From Oscarella lobularis (taxonomy: Eukaryota; Porifera; Homoscleromorpha; Homosclerophorida; Oscarellidae): a stretch of 64,000 nucleotides of DNA. The notes below the pieces were generated by a model, which worked only from the letters and a program-made list of their open reading frames with translations, was not told the origin of the DNA and made no database searches. Shown in pieces: positions 37,201 to 49,100 of the stretch. Each line of letters opens with the position of its first letter. Within the stretch, counting starts at the first letter, position 1. The position numbers and the translations under genes were made by a program. The DNA lies in assembly GCF_947507565.1 (NCBI RefSeq), contig NC_089192.1:1918690-1982689 (forward strand). Direction: 5' to 3'.

Positions 37201-40200
37201 TCAATCAGTGGAGCGCCCCGCTCCATAGCACTTGTTAAAGTCCATTCATAAAACTTGGCAGAAATAGCGGTTCCATTTTCAAGCATTGTTTCAAATGGCG
37301 TCCATGAAGCTAACAATTCAAATAAATATTTTGTTGACAATGCTCTCAACGTAGATTTCACTATTCCAGCTATTGGTGGCGCGTTAATGACAATAAATCC
37401 GTCTGAAAGAATTGGATCAAAACAAAACAAAGGCGTACAAGGAATCACGGCAAAACGATACAAAGAACCTGCCACCAGGTTAGCATTCATCTTTGTAACA
37501 GACGACGAACCTTTTTCGTCTCTTGCACTCACAATGGTTAGGCTTTTATTAGCCGTGCGTAACAGTTCGCTCTTGTAGTGAGTAATATAAGGTAGATATT
37601 CCAAATGCACCGACCAGTGAGCCCCAACTTCTTTTTGGCTGTATTGAAAATCCAAGTCATCTTGACATTGTCGGATTTTAACGTCGTAGATTGCTTTGAT
37701 GTTCTCCTTGTTCGCCATCGAAATAGCGACAAATTGGAACTCTACCTCACTTTGAGAGCTCTTTGCTGTTAATTCAAGAAAAAATTTGCGCATTTCATTA
37801 TCGTCACTGTCATACGGTATCATTCTTTTCCACTTATCACTATCGGTCGGAACTCTCACACTTACGTTGAACTGTTCACTGAAAAGAAATGAAACCGTAT
37901 AGACGTGACTAATAATCGTTCTGAAATACATTGAGTAACGGCACTTTTCAGCAGCTAGGGAACCGTTCACTAGAAGAAAATCCTTTGTGACTTTAATGCA
38001 CTCGGTCGAATTCTGATCATCAGCTAATAAAGAAACAGACGGACTCGTCGTGCATCCTGCACCATCAGAAACCTGCCCTTTGACAGTTGTTCCAAGAACG
38101 CGAACCCCATCAGAACTTACTTTCACTTGGCCAGCCGAATTGCTACCAACAATTGTGACGTAGTAAGTAGAAAAAGGTATAAGAGTCAAATTCCGAAACT
38201 TGAATTCTCCCTGAGTCGTATTAATGCTTCGAAAACGAATTAAATCATCAGATCCAGCACGGCTTCCCACTCCCAAACGCAAAGAGTCAGAGTGATAAAA
38301 TCCAAACCATCGGCAACGGTACTCATTTAAGCTTCTTTGGTAGTCAATATCTGAACTATTACTAACTCGGTCGAGAAAGGAATCGGGAGACAAGTCAAAT
38401 ACAAAACCCGAAGTAGGGCTGTGCGGTGAAAGAAAAAAGGCCAATGAAGTCGCTGTTACGGAGAGCCCAGCTCTATTCGACGCAGTTACGACAAAATAAA
38501 TTCCACCGTGCCCAACAGTCTTGGGCTGCAAAAGCGACGAGTAGATAGAAACGCATTTAACAGTCTGATTGCCACACGTAGAATACAAATTAATGGCAGA
38601 CAACGTTAGAATGTCGTCGCTTCCTTTGACAATTCCAGCACCAATTTTAAAATCCAAGTCTTCCTTTGATTGCTCTGGATCGCTAAAATCTTCTTTATTC
38701 CAAGAGACTTGAACGATGTGGGGTTTCTGAACAACGCGAATTGTGCCAGAATGATGAGGACCCGTAGTGTCCACAATAATCGGTCCTTCGGCCCATCTTG
38801 CTTCAATTCCAGCGTTGTTGATCGCTTTCAAAATAACAAAAAATTCTTCACCCAAGCCCAGAATATCGATTCGCCGATGAAATTCGGTGTGTCCTTTTGT
38901 TGAGACAAATGGCATGTAAAAAGGCATCACCTCAGTTGCTGATCGACCAAGTCCAATTTCGTAATCATAAATTCCACTTTCACGATCAGTCACATCCCAC
39001 GACGCGTCTATGTGCTGATTAACAGCTGTGTACAAAACCTGAGAGGATGAGTTGTAGCACTCAGTTACATTTGGATAGCTGTGAGAAAAGTTGCCAGCGG
39101 ATTTGATACGAAGAGGATAGACAGAAACCGAGTGCACCTGAAGCGGACGTACGTCAGCACTGCAATCTACTGAAGAGTTCCAAACGCCGGTGCGCCGTCT
39201 TAAGTGATCGATAATCCAGATTTGGCTAGAGTTGATTTCCTGAATAAGTCCGGACTTGCTGCGAACGTTTTTCAATTCCAGTTCTCTTATTTCTGGAGGG
39301 GTCACATCTATGATAAGCCCATCAGAACAAACGACATTCGACGGCTCCATTGCATTGTTGAACGCGACCACTGTAACAAAGTAAGTGCCAGGGACAACTT
39401 GCACGGGTTGCATAGACGTCTCAGTAGTTCTGACAAAGGACACCGACTTGCTAAGGTCACGAGCGCACCGAGAGCCAACAAAGTAGTCGTAGTGATGTAT
39501 TCCGCTGTCTTGATCGGCAAAACCGTACCAAGACGCCGCAACTACTAACTCTTGCTGGTAGTCAAGATCTTGTTTTGAGTTGAAATTTTCAACAACTTCA
39601 CCAGCTTTCGGTTTGCTGTCGTCAATAACAAATTTTAGGATTTTTTCACTCGAGAGTCCAGCGTCGTTTGTAGCGGAGACACTTAACGTGTAAGACTTGC
39701 CGTGGTAACCACTGCTTTGAGCAAAATTTGAAGGATTAACGGAAACGATGTACTTAAAATAACTGCAAAGCTGAAGGGAATTGCAAGAACAATTGGAACT
39801 GCGGCAATTAAACTGAAGAAAAAAAATTAATGCCCGCTATTACACGAACTTTATTAGGTCTTACGTTGCTGGGAGGTTTAACCTTAATCTTGCCAGAGCC
39901 TAGGCTACTCTTTCCAATTAAAGTTTCCTTCAGAGACCAGCTGCTTTTCGTTAGGCTGCTGTGAGGATCGTCGGCGACAAAATCAAACTGAAGAAGATGA
40001 AACTGCGTAGTATTTAAAAATGTCAGTTGGCTCACGCCATCTTTTGTGAGCCAAAGATGGTCGATTTCCGGTTTAGATGAATCAACGTTCAGTAGAGCTG
40101 CGTCGTTAATTGAATTTCCAAAAATATCTATTGCTTTTAGCCAAATAAACATGTTGTCCCCGTCTCTTGTTGGCGTTTTAATGATAAAGCTCTGCTGCAG

Positions 40201-42718
40201 TACGTGTGACAAAGATTTATCAACGATCAGCTGATACGTATCGTTCGAAGGCTGCTTAGGAACGTGGCCATATTGCACAGCATACTTCACAGCAACAATC
40301 CCATCAAAAGACTTTATTCCTGTCAATGGGTCTACTGTTACCGCCACTCCGCCAACCTGCAAAGTAACTGCTGGTTGATCGTATTGCGACACTATCGGCA
40401 AGTAGAACGAAGCAATGGGCTTAAGAAGCGGGTTCTTTCTAATAAATGACGTGAAGAAGTGACCTGTCCAATCAACGGATACTTCATTGTTATCGACGAT
40501 TTGCCACTTGAACCCACTCACTGTTGTAACAGAAAGAGGAAACTGAATTGGAAACAAGGAGTCTATTGCAGGAGTAGAATTTCTGACGTATAAAACAAAA
40601 CGTCTTGCCAACCTTGCGTTGGCCGTTGCATCCAAGACCTTCAGGACAACCGAGTAAAGACCTTGAGCTGGCAAATCAAACGATTGGTTGTTGCTACTGT
40701 TTGATAGAGAAAAGTGGTGAACACCGCCTATCTGTTCTTGCAGATGAGTCGGTCCTTTTTCAACCACATGGTACACATCAAGATGATAAGCGTCTATCCC
40801 GCTTCCTCCCGGTGCATCAACCCATCCCTTCCACTGAGCCGTCACTTGATTGGAGCTGATTACATAGGGACCAATTGATAAAATGTCGCTTTTCGTTATG
40901 CTTTTATCAGAGCAGCTAACGCTACTATCCACTACGCAGTGCACTGGCGCTGCCTTATCAAACTTGAATCGAGTTGTTGTCAAAGCTGTTGCCCCTGTGT
41001 AATGGTACGTCGCGCTGAGTCCAGTGTCATAGTCATGAATAGTGACAAAGCCGCCATTTTGAAGATTGAGATCAATATTTAATCTAAAATCAAAGCGAGT
41101 TCAATTAAAGATGTATGCGCCGCAAGCATGAAGACTTAAACTGCCTCTGCCTATGTTTACACCCATGTTTACAAAATAATTAGAGGCTAAAATCTTAGCT
41201 TTGCAAAAGGTTTAATTAAGGAGCGACGATGTCAAGAGGTTATATATTCTTACACGTCGTTATTCTTGAAATCTGTTCCACTGAGTGACAGCGTAGCACT
41301 GCAATCAACAAGTGACTTCGGTCTGTCATTAGAAAGAGAAACGGCCTGTCCCGAACTGCGGCACTTCATCAATTGACTTCCCAAATGTTTTAGAGTGCCT
41401 GTTTAATTAAAGTTAGTCTTGCAGTAGAACAGGAATTTGTCCTACAGAACAGCTAGCGAACCTGTGCTAGTGGTCAAGGTCATTTTCAAGCTCACGGCTA
41501 CAATTCCAACAAGCTGACTGGATACCCAAGGTGGGGCAGTGAAATTTCGATAATCAGTCAAGAATCGCGTGTTTGTAAACGTTCCAGAACCCGATTTGGG
41601 CCCATTGTACAGTCCCGTGAGAGACACCGAACATCCAGCTGGCGCCAGGCTCGTGTAAACAAATAGGCGTGAAGATTTTCCGCTAGCATAGGAAGCATTG
41701 GAAAAAGAAAGACTTCTGTCAACAATGCTGACGTCGGCTGATACAAGAGTTGGTTTTTCCGTTACTAAAAAGGAAGCTCAGCATTTTAAATTGGAGAGAA
41801 GGAGAGAAGGACTAACTTGTGGTGCATTTGGGAGGTGAATCATAGCCCGGAGCACAGGTGCAAACATCTGGAGTAGTAGCAGTGCCAGCGCAATAGCCAG
41901 GCCAGCACCAGTTGCCTTTCCACGAACAACGAGCTAAAAGTTATTAGCAGACAAAACCTCGGTAACCTTTCGTCTACCTATTTGAACGCCTTAAACATAC
42001 CAATACAAGCAGTTTTAGAAGGATTGAGTTCAAAAGCAATTTGAGTTAGTCCTCGTTTTGAGCTGCAATCTACGCAAATGGTGTCTGATGGTTGAGTACA
42101 GCTTTCTAAGGCGCAGTCAGCAATACGAGGACATCCTGTAACGAAAGAGAGAATTATTACCAGTTAAGACGCTTTCGTCCAGTTATTACTGTTTTGGCAC
42201 CGCTGAGATTCGCCGTAGTATTGATCGACGCATTTACAGGTGTTCGGCAAATAACAAGTGCCTCCATTGAGGCACGCAGGACTGCATATTGCTACAGAAA
42301 AAGTCATGCCGACAGAGTACCCAATTGGATGATTTCTTACGATCATCGCACAGTCCCGTGCTGCTCTTCCGCCATCCAGCGCAACAATCTCGATAATAAA
42401 TCGTTTTTGATCGGTACCTTTGTACGTACCGATGACTACGCACTCGCGACTTAGATATACATTAGACTACTTGCTCTTTTACAATACCTATAACCGGTGC
42501 AAGAAAAAAAGTAGATGAACCCGCAAGAGTAGTAATATCTGACGTATGTTGAGGCTCTGTAAGACTCTCTTCCTCCTCTGGAAAATCTGTATGCACGATA
42601 TTTCGAGAATTACTCAAATTCTTCTGCATGCAGCGTCTCCTTACGTGCACTGATGATCGACGCTCTCGCTAGGAGTCAGTAAAATCAGAAGCAGAACAGA
42701 GAGTACAGCAACGCCCAT
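31265..42718 (-). CDS. EMI/EGF/FN3-repeat secreted giant protein (multi-exon)
   Basis: ATG at 42718 starts a signal peptide (MGVAVLSVLLLILLTPSESV). Exon 1 (42718-42645) splices in frame to exon 2 (42435-42341), giving CTHRYV..YYRDCCAGWRKSSTGLC, an EMI-type motif. EGF-like exons follow (CSPACLNGGTCYLPNTCKC; CSWKGNWCWPGYCAG), then a long array of FN3-like units with linkers such as VDSTPPISG, RVDTTPPHV, IDTSPPWTG, VDKTPPSV and IDVTPPEI, about 13 in all. Several units are degenerate or enlarged (for example around 38.1-37.1 kb). The last frame ends at TAG 31265-31267 with no TM helix, so the product is probably secreted, about 3,000 residues. The repeats are of the same kind as in the adjacent downstream gene, and the two genes share orientation. 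A function in matrix or adhesion is inferred only. Confidence 0.75.
41800..42718 (-). other. Signal peptide, EMI and EGF modules of the secreted FN3-repeat protein
   Basis: The EMI-like motif (CC.GW......GLC) is followed by a canonical EGF (C..ACLNGGTC...C.C...YYG) and three less regular Cys-rich exons (PRIADCALESC, CSWKGNWCW, VCTCAPGYDSPPKC). EMI plus EGF is a common N-terminal combination in extracellular matrix proteins. Confidence 0.7.
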
Positions 42719-43136
42719 TCTGTCAGAACTGAACTCGGACCCGGATTAAACTTGCAAAATAGGCGTGGGATCGCGGAGTGGGGGCGAACAGATGGAATCG
42801 ATCGCCTCGAAATGTCCACTGCGATCGAAACCGTGATATATCTACTCGATCGAGTAGCCGAGTGACCGTGCGCCAGCCAAGAAAAGGCTTACAAGTCTTG
42901 CCAACTCCCACAAACCTACGTCAACGGCACTAATTCGTTTTGAGAAGATGTAGGGGAGTTACTGCGAATTGAGTGGGTGATCTAGAGGGAGTTGCCGCTT
43001 CGAATAGAGCGCATTGCGACCGTCGCACAGAATACAGTACGACTTTCTCGTAGGCCGCGAGACTCGGAGGAGCGAGAACGCAACAGCAGTTCGTATTTAA
43101 TTATCCGGGAACTAGAGTAACCGTTTCGAAGAGAGT
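42719..43136. promoter_or_regulatory. Divergent promoter region
   Basis: Start codons of the EMI/EGF/FN3 gene (minus) and of the trypsin/PLAT/Hedgehog-domain gene (plus) are only 418 bp apart. The interval contains a perfect 16-bp palindrome CTACTCGATCGAGTAG at 42842-42857, and two other GATCG sites nearby (ATCGATCG near 42798, GCGATCGA near 42821). No canonical TATA box was found. Shared regulation of the pair is an inference. Confidence 0.55.
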
Positions 43137-46100
43137 ATGAAGCTCCTCTTCCTCGGCGTCTTTCTACTCCCTCTCATCGCGAGTAAAGCAACCGGTAAGC
43201 GCATCATATGTAAAGACGTACGCCTCGGTGACTCGCAAGTGCTTTTAGGCCAAAGTCCCGACCCGCCGCTGCTCTTTCGTCCTGGAAATGCCATTACGTC
43301 CAACAAAAGCTTGATATTCGAGATCGACTTGAAAGCACCGTTGCCAGCTGGTGCAGTATGGCTCGAAATTCAAGCGACAAGCGTTGCAACGTCCGACTTG
43401 AATCGCTGCTACGCCGACGGTTTGTCACTGTTCACATCAACGACTCTATCCGATGTTCAGAGCCGACTTGCAGGCACTCGCGGCCTTCCTTTCCGCGAGT
43501 GCACTTCAGGAAAAATTGGGCAAATTCAGCGATACCAGGTTTCTTCGCTAGAGAAAAATATTTACGTTGCTGTTCTAAATAAAGTATCGGAAACGTACAC
43601 TTTGGAAGCGAAATTTCGCGAGTCGGCTTCCGGACAGCGTGGTGCCAGTGGTTCGCTCGCGACGAAAAGGGCCCAACCGTGGCACGCCATGCTACGACGC
43701 AGCAGCAACTTCGGATCAATGGAACCCGTGTGTAGTGGAGCGCTTCTTTCAAATTGTTGGATTGTAACTGCGGCTCGCTGCTTGAATCGTATTGCAGCGG
43801 AGGAGGCGAGTGGGCGTCGATTTGATGTTCGCTTGGGAGCAAACAGCAGTGAAGGCGACGATCAGCAGACGATTTCGTTTACGTCTGACGACGTTGTGCT
43901 CCATCCGCAGTTTGATTCGTTTCTTTCTAGGAACGACGTTGGGTTGATTCGATTGCGAAGTGCCGCTTCTTTGCCTCGAAACAATTCACTTTCTCTGCCA
44001 AACTCTGTGGAAGAGGACTGGGTTAGAGATGGGTTGGAAGCGCGAACGACGTATTGGGATATTGACAGTCGCGCTTTGAGCCCAACATTCCTTCGCGAAG
44101 AGAAACTTACTGTTCTTTCTTCTGAGAAATGTTCTCAGCTTGCTGCTTATGTCGGATTATCAAATCCTCTGGATGGGCCAACGCACGTATGCCTTAGTAG
44201 AGCTGAGCCTTTTTCTTACTGTGTTGGAGACTCTGGCAGCCCGCTGGTTGCAGAGAACGGGGGCCAGCCTGTTCTCTTAGGATTACTCACATCTGGACGG
44301 AGATGCAACAGCAGTGCCAATGAAGTAGTCTACACTTCGATTTTGTCCTATGGCCAGTGGATTCAGACTGCTATAGAATCTTCATCGTGGCCTGGTAAGT
44401 TGTACTCTCTTACTAAAGTGTTTGTTTCTTTTGTTTTCCGTGCTACTAGCCATTAAATAATTAATTAAATAATTAAAAAAATTAATTGCGTAGTTGATTT
44501 AGGCGGTTAACTTGAGTCCATTTTTGTGGTTGTCTATCGCTATCACTAATAATTTTTTTATGTTCTTTCTAATTTACTATTTTTGTCTTTTGCAGCCTAT
44601 TGGTACCCAAGAGCAGTTAAAATTCCCTTTCAGCACAGCAACGGAGGCTCATTCGGTCCTACTCCGTTTAAAGGTGTACTGATGGCTTTGGAAACGCGCA
44701 GTTTCACTCCGTCAGTTCAGACGTATTTTGGATGGCGCAATCCACCTCATTTTACTGTGCATCAGGATGGTCCAAACGTGAAAATTTACCAGCACTATCC
44801 GATCAATGTCGCTGCAAGGGCTCTAATGCAAGGACGAACTCCACTCGTTAATGCAATTGAAATCGAACTCGCCTGGCTCTCAACTGAAATTCATACAATT
44901 GAACATGAGATGAAGAAAAAATTAGGCGACTTGATGAGGTGGATTGAGCAGGAAACGGGTATAGTACGATCCAGTCGCGCATTTTATCAGCCTTTTGACG
45001 CCTATGGAACACAAGCTATGCAACGTATGACTGAACTTGAGTGGAAGGACTTTAACGGTTGGTGCGGAAGACAGCATATTCCTGGGCAGGAGAACTCTGA
45101 CCCGGGTGTGATTGACATCGACTTTTTACTTTCTTATAATGTTCAAGGTAAGCAGAAAAAACGTGGCTGTGGAGATATTTATTGCTTTGGCTGCGAAGTC
45201 GATTGCAATAGCGAGGCATTTTTTGTAAGAACTCTTTCATATTTGCAGATCGTATGTATGACTTCAGATTGCAAACTGCTGCGGATTCAGGCTTTTCTCC
45301 ATCTGGCGTTCAAATTTCACTAGCTGGAGAATGGAAAAGCTCAAAGCCATATCAAATAGATGCTGATAAACTCAAAAGGTAATATTAATTAACTGCCCAG
45401 CTTAAATATTAAGAGTGATATTGTTAGTGGATCCTTTCAACGTCAAACGACAGCGGAAGTTGCAATCGTCACAAAGGAAAATTTGGGTCCTTTAAACAGG
45501 GTGCGATTGGAAGCAACAGGAGCTCCTATTAGCTGGTCTGTGGACACCATCAAAGTGACGACGGCAGAAAGGGGCACCAAGTACGCGGAAATGTTTTATT
45601 TATTCATTTATTTATTAATCATTTATTTTGTGCTTTATCATAGTCTTACCTATACTTTTCCAATTAACCAGCGGTTTTTATCAGGCGAATTAACTTCTCA
45701 AGTTTTTACTGTTAATGGCGCATTTGGTAAGGGCTTGCTAGCTACACCTCTTACAGTTATTTATTAAAGCTTGTTTTTATTTCAGACAAACTTTCTGCAA
45801 ATTACGTGGCCAAAGCTGGTACTGTGCACCATAAGAATAGTTTCCTTTATAGCTAGTCGTTTTGTTTATTAGATACTATAAGCTGGCTAACTGACGGTCT
45901 TGGGGATTGTTCTCTCTCTTCCGTGAGGGGTCTTGCCAATCAGATTATTCATCAATTTGTTTGTGATCACGGAGAAGCTCCTCTTGCTGACATCGCCAAT
46001 TATTCGTTTCTGTGTTTCGATAGCGCCGTTACTCCGCTTATGCAAGTGGATGCGGCTTCGTCGTTACGTAGCTTTCTGACTGACTTCAACGGAACTTCTC

Positions 46101-49100
46101 TTACTGTAACGTCAGCGTTTCGTTCTTTGCCTGAACAGTATGTCCTAAACAAATGGCATCAAAGAAACGTCTGCTCCCAGTTTGGAAACGTTGACAATCC
46201 TGGAAAATCTGAGTACATGGAAGGTCTTTCAATCGACGTTGAGCAGTTCAATGTCTTCAAAATAAATTCGTCCAAGTTTGGTTTTGCGTGGGGTGGTGCT
46301 TTAGCACCTAAGCGTTTCACCTACAATAAACGGGGTCGCTTAAACGCTGTTCAGATTCAAACCGAAATGATTAAATCTTTTCAAAGACTTTGGAATCTCA
46401 ATAATCCCAATCAGGGTTTGACTGTTGATGGCGCATGGAGCGATTTGGTGGAATCAAAATTACTGCAAAGCCCTGTGAGTGGCTTTTATAATCGGCCCGT
46501 TTGTCCCTTCAAGAAACCTTCAGTTCCTTGCTGTAAAGCCGGAAGGGAAAAAGGGGTGTGCACAGTACCGGCACAGTGCGGCCTTAATAATGCTTCATGC
46601 TCTACTTTGCTTAAGCCGCGTCTATGCGAAGATACCATGTTTACCACCTGCTGTAAGACTATTATTGAGCGTTTTTCTGTTGTTTATTTTTGCTTCAGGT
46701 TCTAAAGAGAAAAGTGACATTTCAGGATTTCCTTCTCAAAATCGCCAGGGTTAATGCCTGCATGAAGGAGCTTGCTTCGTTTTCTGAGAATTTATGTTTA
46801 GAATCAAATCATTACGCTATAACAGTTCTTATTGGAGAAGTGTCAAATTCTAGCACTGACGTTGATGTGCACGTCAGGCTTATTGGAAGCCATGGTGATT
46901 CTGGAGACATTATTCTTAAACGACCAAAGTAAACAAAACATGCCAACGCGCATTTCTTTCATCTCTTTTTTGTAGTGGCGTCAACTCTTCTGAGTATTCT
47001 ATCTTCCACAATTTTACGTCTTACTCTAATCTTGGCGAAATACTTTACGTTGATATTGGCCATTCAGACAACCGCTTCAATATGGGTTTCTATCTTGAAA
47101 CTGTTTTGATTGTGTCTTCCGCTGACTTGTTAAAACAAAGGTTTAGTGCAACAATAAACCGTGCTGTTTCATAATTAGGACCTCTTTTTGTAGGTATAAC
47201 TTTTATTGCAACTGCTGGCTTGATAGTTCCAAAGGGTCTATCAGGAAAATTTTAAAAACTGCAAGTAGTCCACTGCCACGTAAGAAACTTTTATTAAGTT
47301 GCTAATAAGTGACTGGCGTTATGTTCTCACAGAAATTAAGAGCTGTTCAGATTCAGGCATCCGTATGTTTTGAACGACTCAGGTAAAATGAAAAAATAAC
47401 CATTGGTTTTTTTATTTACAGGAACGGTTGCCGATGTTTTGGAAAGTTCTTCTCAGTGCAGTTTTTATTTTGTCCTTGGCCTCGCCCAGCAAGTAGTTGA
47501 CCAGCTTATCTGCAATGGTGTCCCTCTTTCATACTTTGGAAATGATCCCACGTTGTGCACCAGCAGTAAAACTTTTCCGTACATGATATCTGAAGCTTAC
47601 TGGTCTCTTCGTAACCGAACAACTCACAAGTCCTTCTCTGTTTATCAAGCGATGAACCCTTTCATTTTTCAGTTTCTTCGTAACAAGTGGGCGGAAAAGG
47701 GGTTATGTGGTAAAGAAGCGTCTCAAGCGTTTGGAACAGAGACCTATGACCAAGGCACTGCTATTTCCCTAGCAAGCGTCGATGAGTTTTACCTAAGTCT
47801 GAAAGATTCTTCAGTTTGGCTAAAACCAAAGGGGGCAAATTTTATCAAGTGAGATCTTATACAAGCCAGACTAAATTCCTCTGAGGTTTTAAATTTGTGT
47901 ATACTGTTTTTGTCTCATACAGATATTCTAAGTCGTCCTTCAACGTCGTAAATGAGCAAATCAAAGCTTTTCAGCAGCTGTGGAATTGGAATTTTCCGAA
48001 ATCCTCCATTGCAGTGACCGGCGTGTTTGACAAAGCAACAGCCGGCGCACTTCTCATCTCCCCTGCTGGTGGATTTTCCTCAGGAGCACAATGCTCTCTT
48101 CCAAAAAGACTGGGTTCGCCTTGCTGCACAGCAGACATGAAGAGAGGACTGTGCGTTGCCTCTGCTACCTGTGATGTATCAAAGAGCCGACGAGGCTACT
48201 GCCCTAGCTCCAACTCTGTTTGCTGTAAGTTTTGTGCAACTTTAACAAATTTAAGACCAATTTAATTCATTGCAGGTCTTGGAAAGTCTTCTTTAGGTAA
48301 GACAAAGCTGGCAACCTTTCCCGAAGCATCGCTTTTTGACTCTTTCCCTACATAGATATCGAATTTCCTAGCGGTTTGAAGTTTCCCGATAGTTTACCAC
48401 CAATCGATCTTATTGATGAATTCTCTGACCCGTCCAATCTCCATGATGTTCCTCTCATAAACGGCAGCGGCCAAGGAGAGCTCCTCGTTTCAACAAACTT
48501 CCGTTTGAAACAGTTTTTTGATCCCACATCGGAATACTTGCGCTTAAATCCTTTATTAGTGCAGTGCTTGCAGCTAACTCAGGACACGTCTGACTCGGAT
48601 ATTCTTATTATGAAAGGATACGAAACTAAGAGCACAGCTAGAAACGAAGGAAACGTTTTCTCGGCTCACCGAAGCGGAAATGCAGCAGCAATTGCCTACG
48701 TCGACAAAACTCCTAGTCTGAAACTTGCCGAGGTACATTTAATTGATTAGAACTCTAATGTTTTGATTATTCAATGACGCTTTTCTCTTTATTTAATGCA
48801 GCAAGTTTTGAGCGCCTGCCTTTCGTGGCTTAGGCGTTCTGGCAGAGATCTAAGCATCGGACTTACAGACGAAGCCACGGTGCAAGTCGAGATCCAAGAC
48901 ACCTTTACAGCGTGGTCGTCTTCTAGAGCCAATCTCTCCACGGAAGCGTTTCAGTTGTGGATTATCAATAGAACGAAAACGTTAAAGTCACCCGGTTAGT
49001 TGAATGTCGACATTAATTAAACAGCAGACATGTACGCTTTTCCAAATTTCCTAGCGTATAGTGTCGAAAATTTTTGTTTATCAATTCTCTTAGAGTGTTT

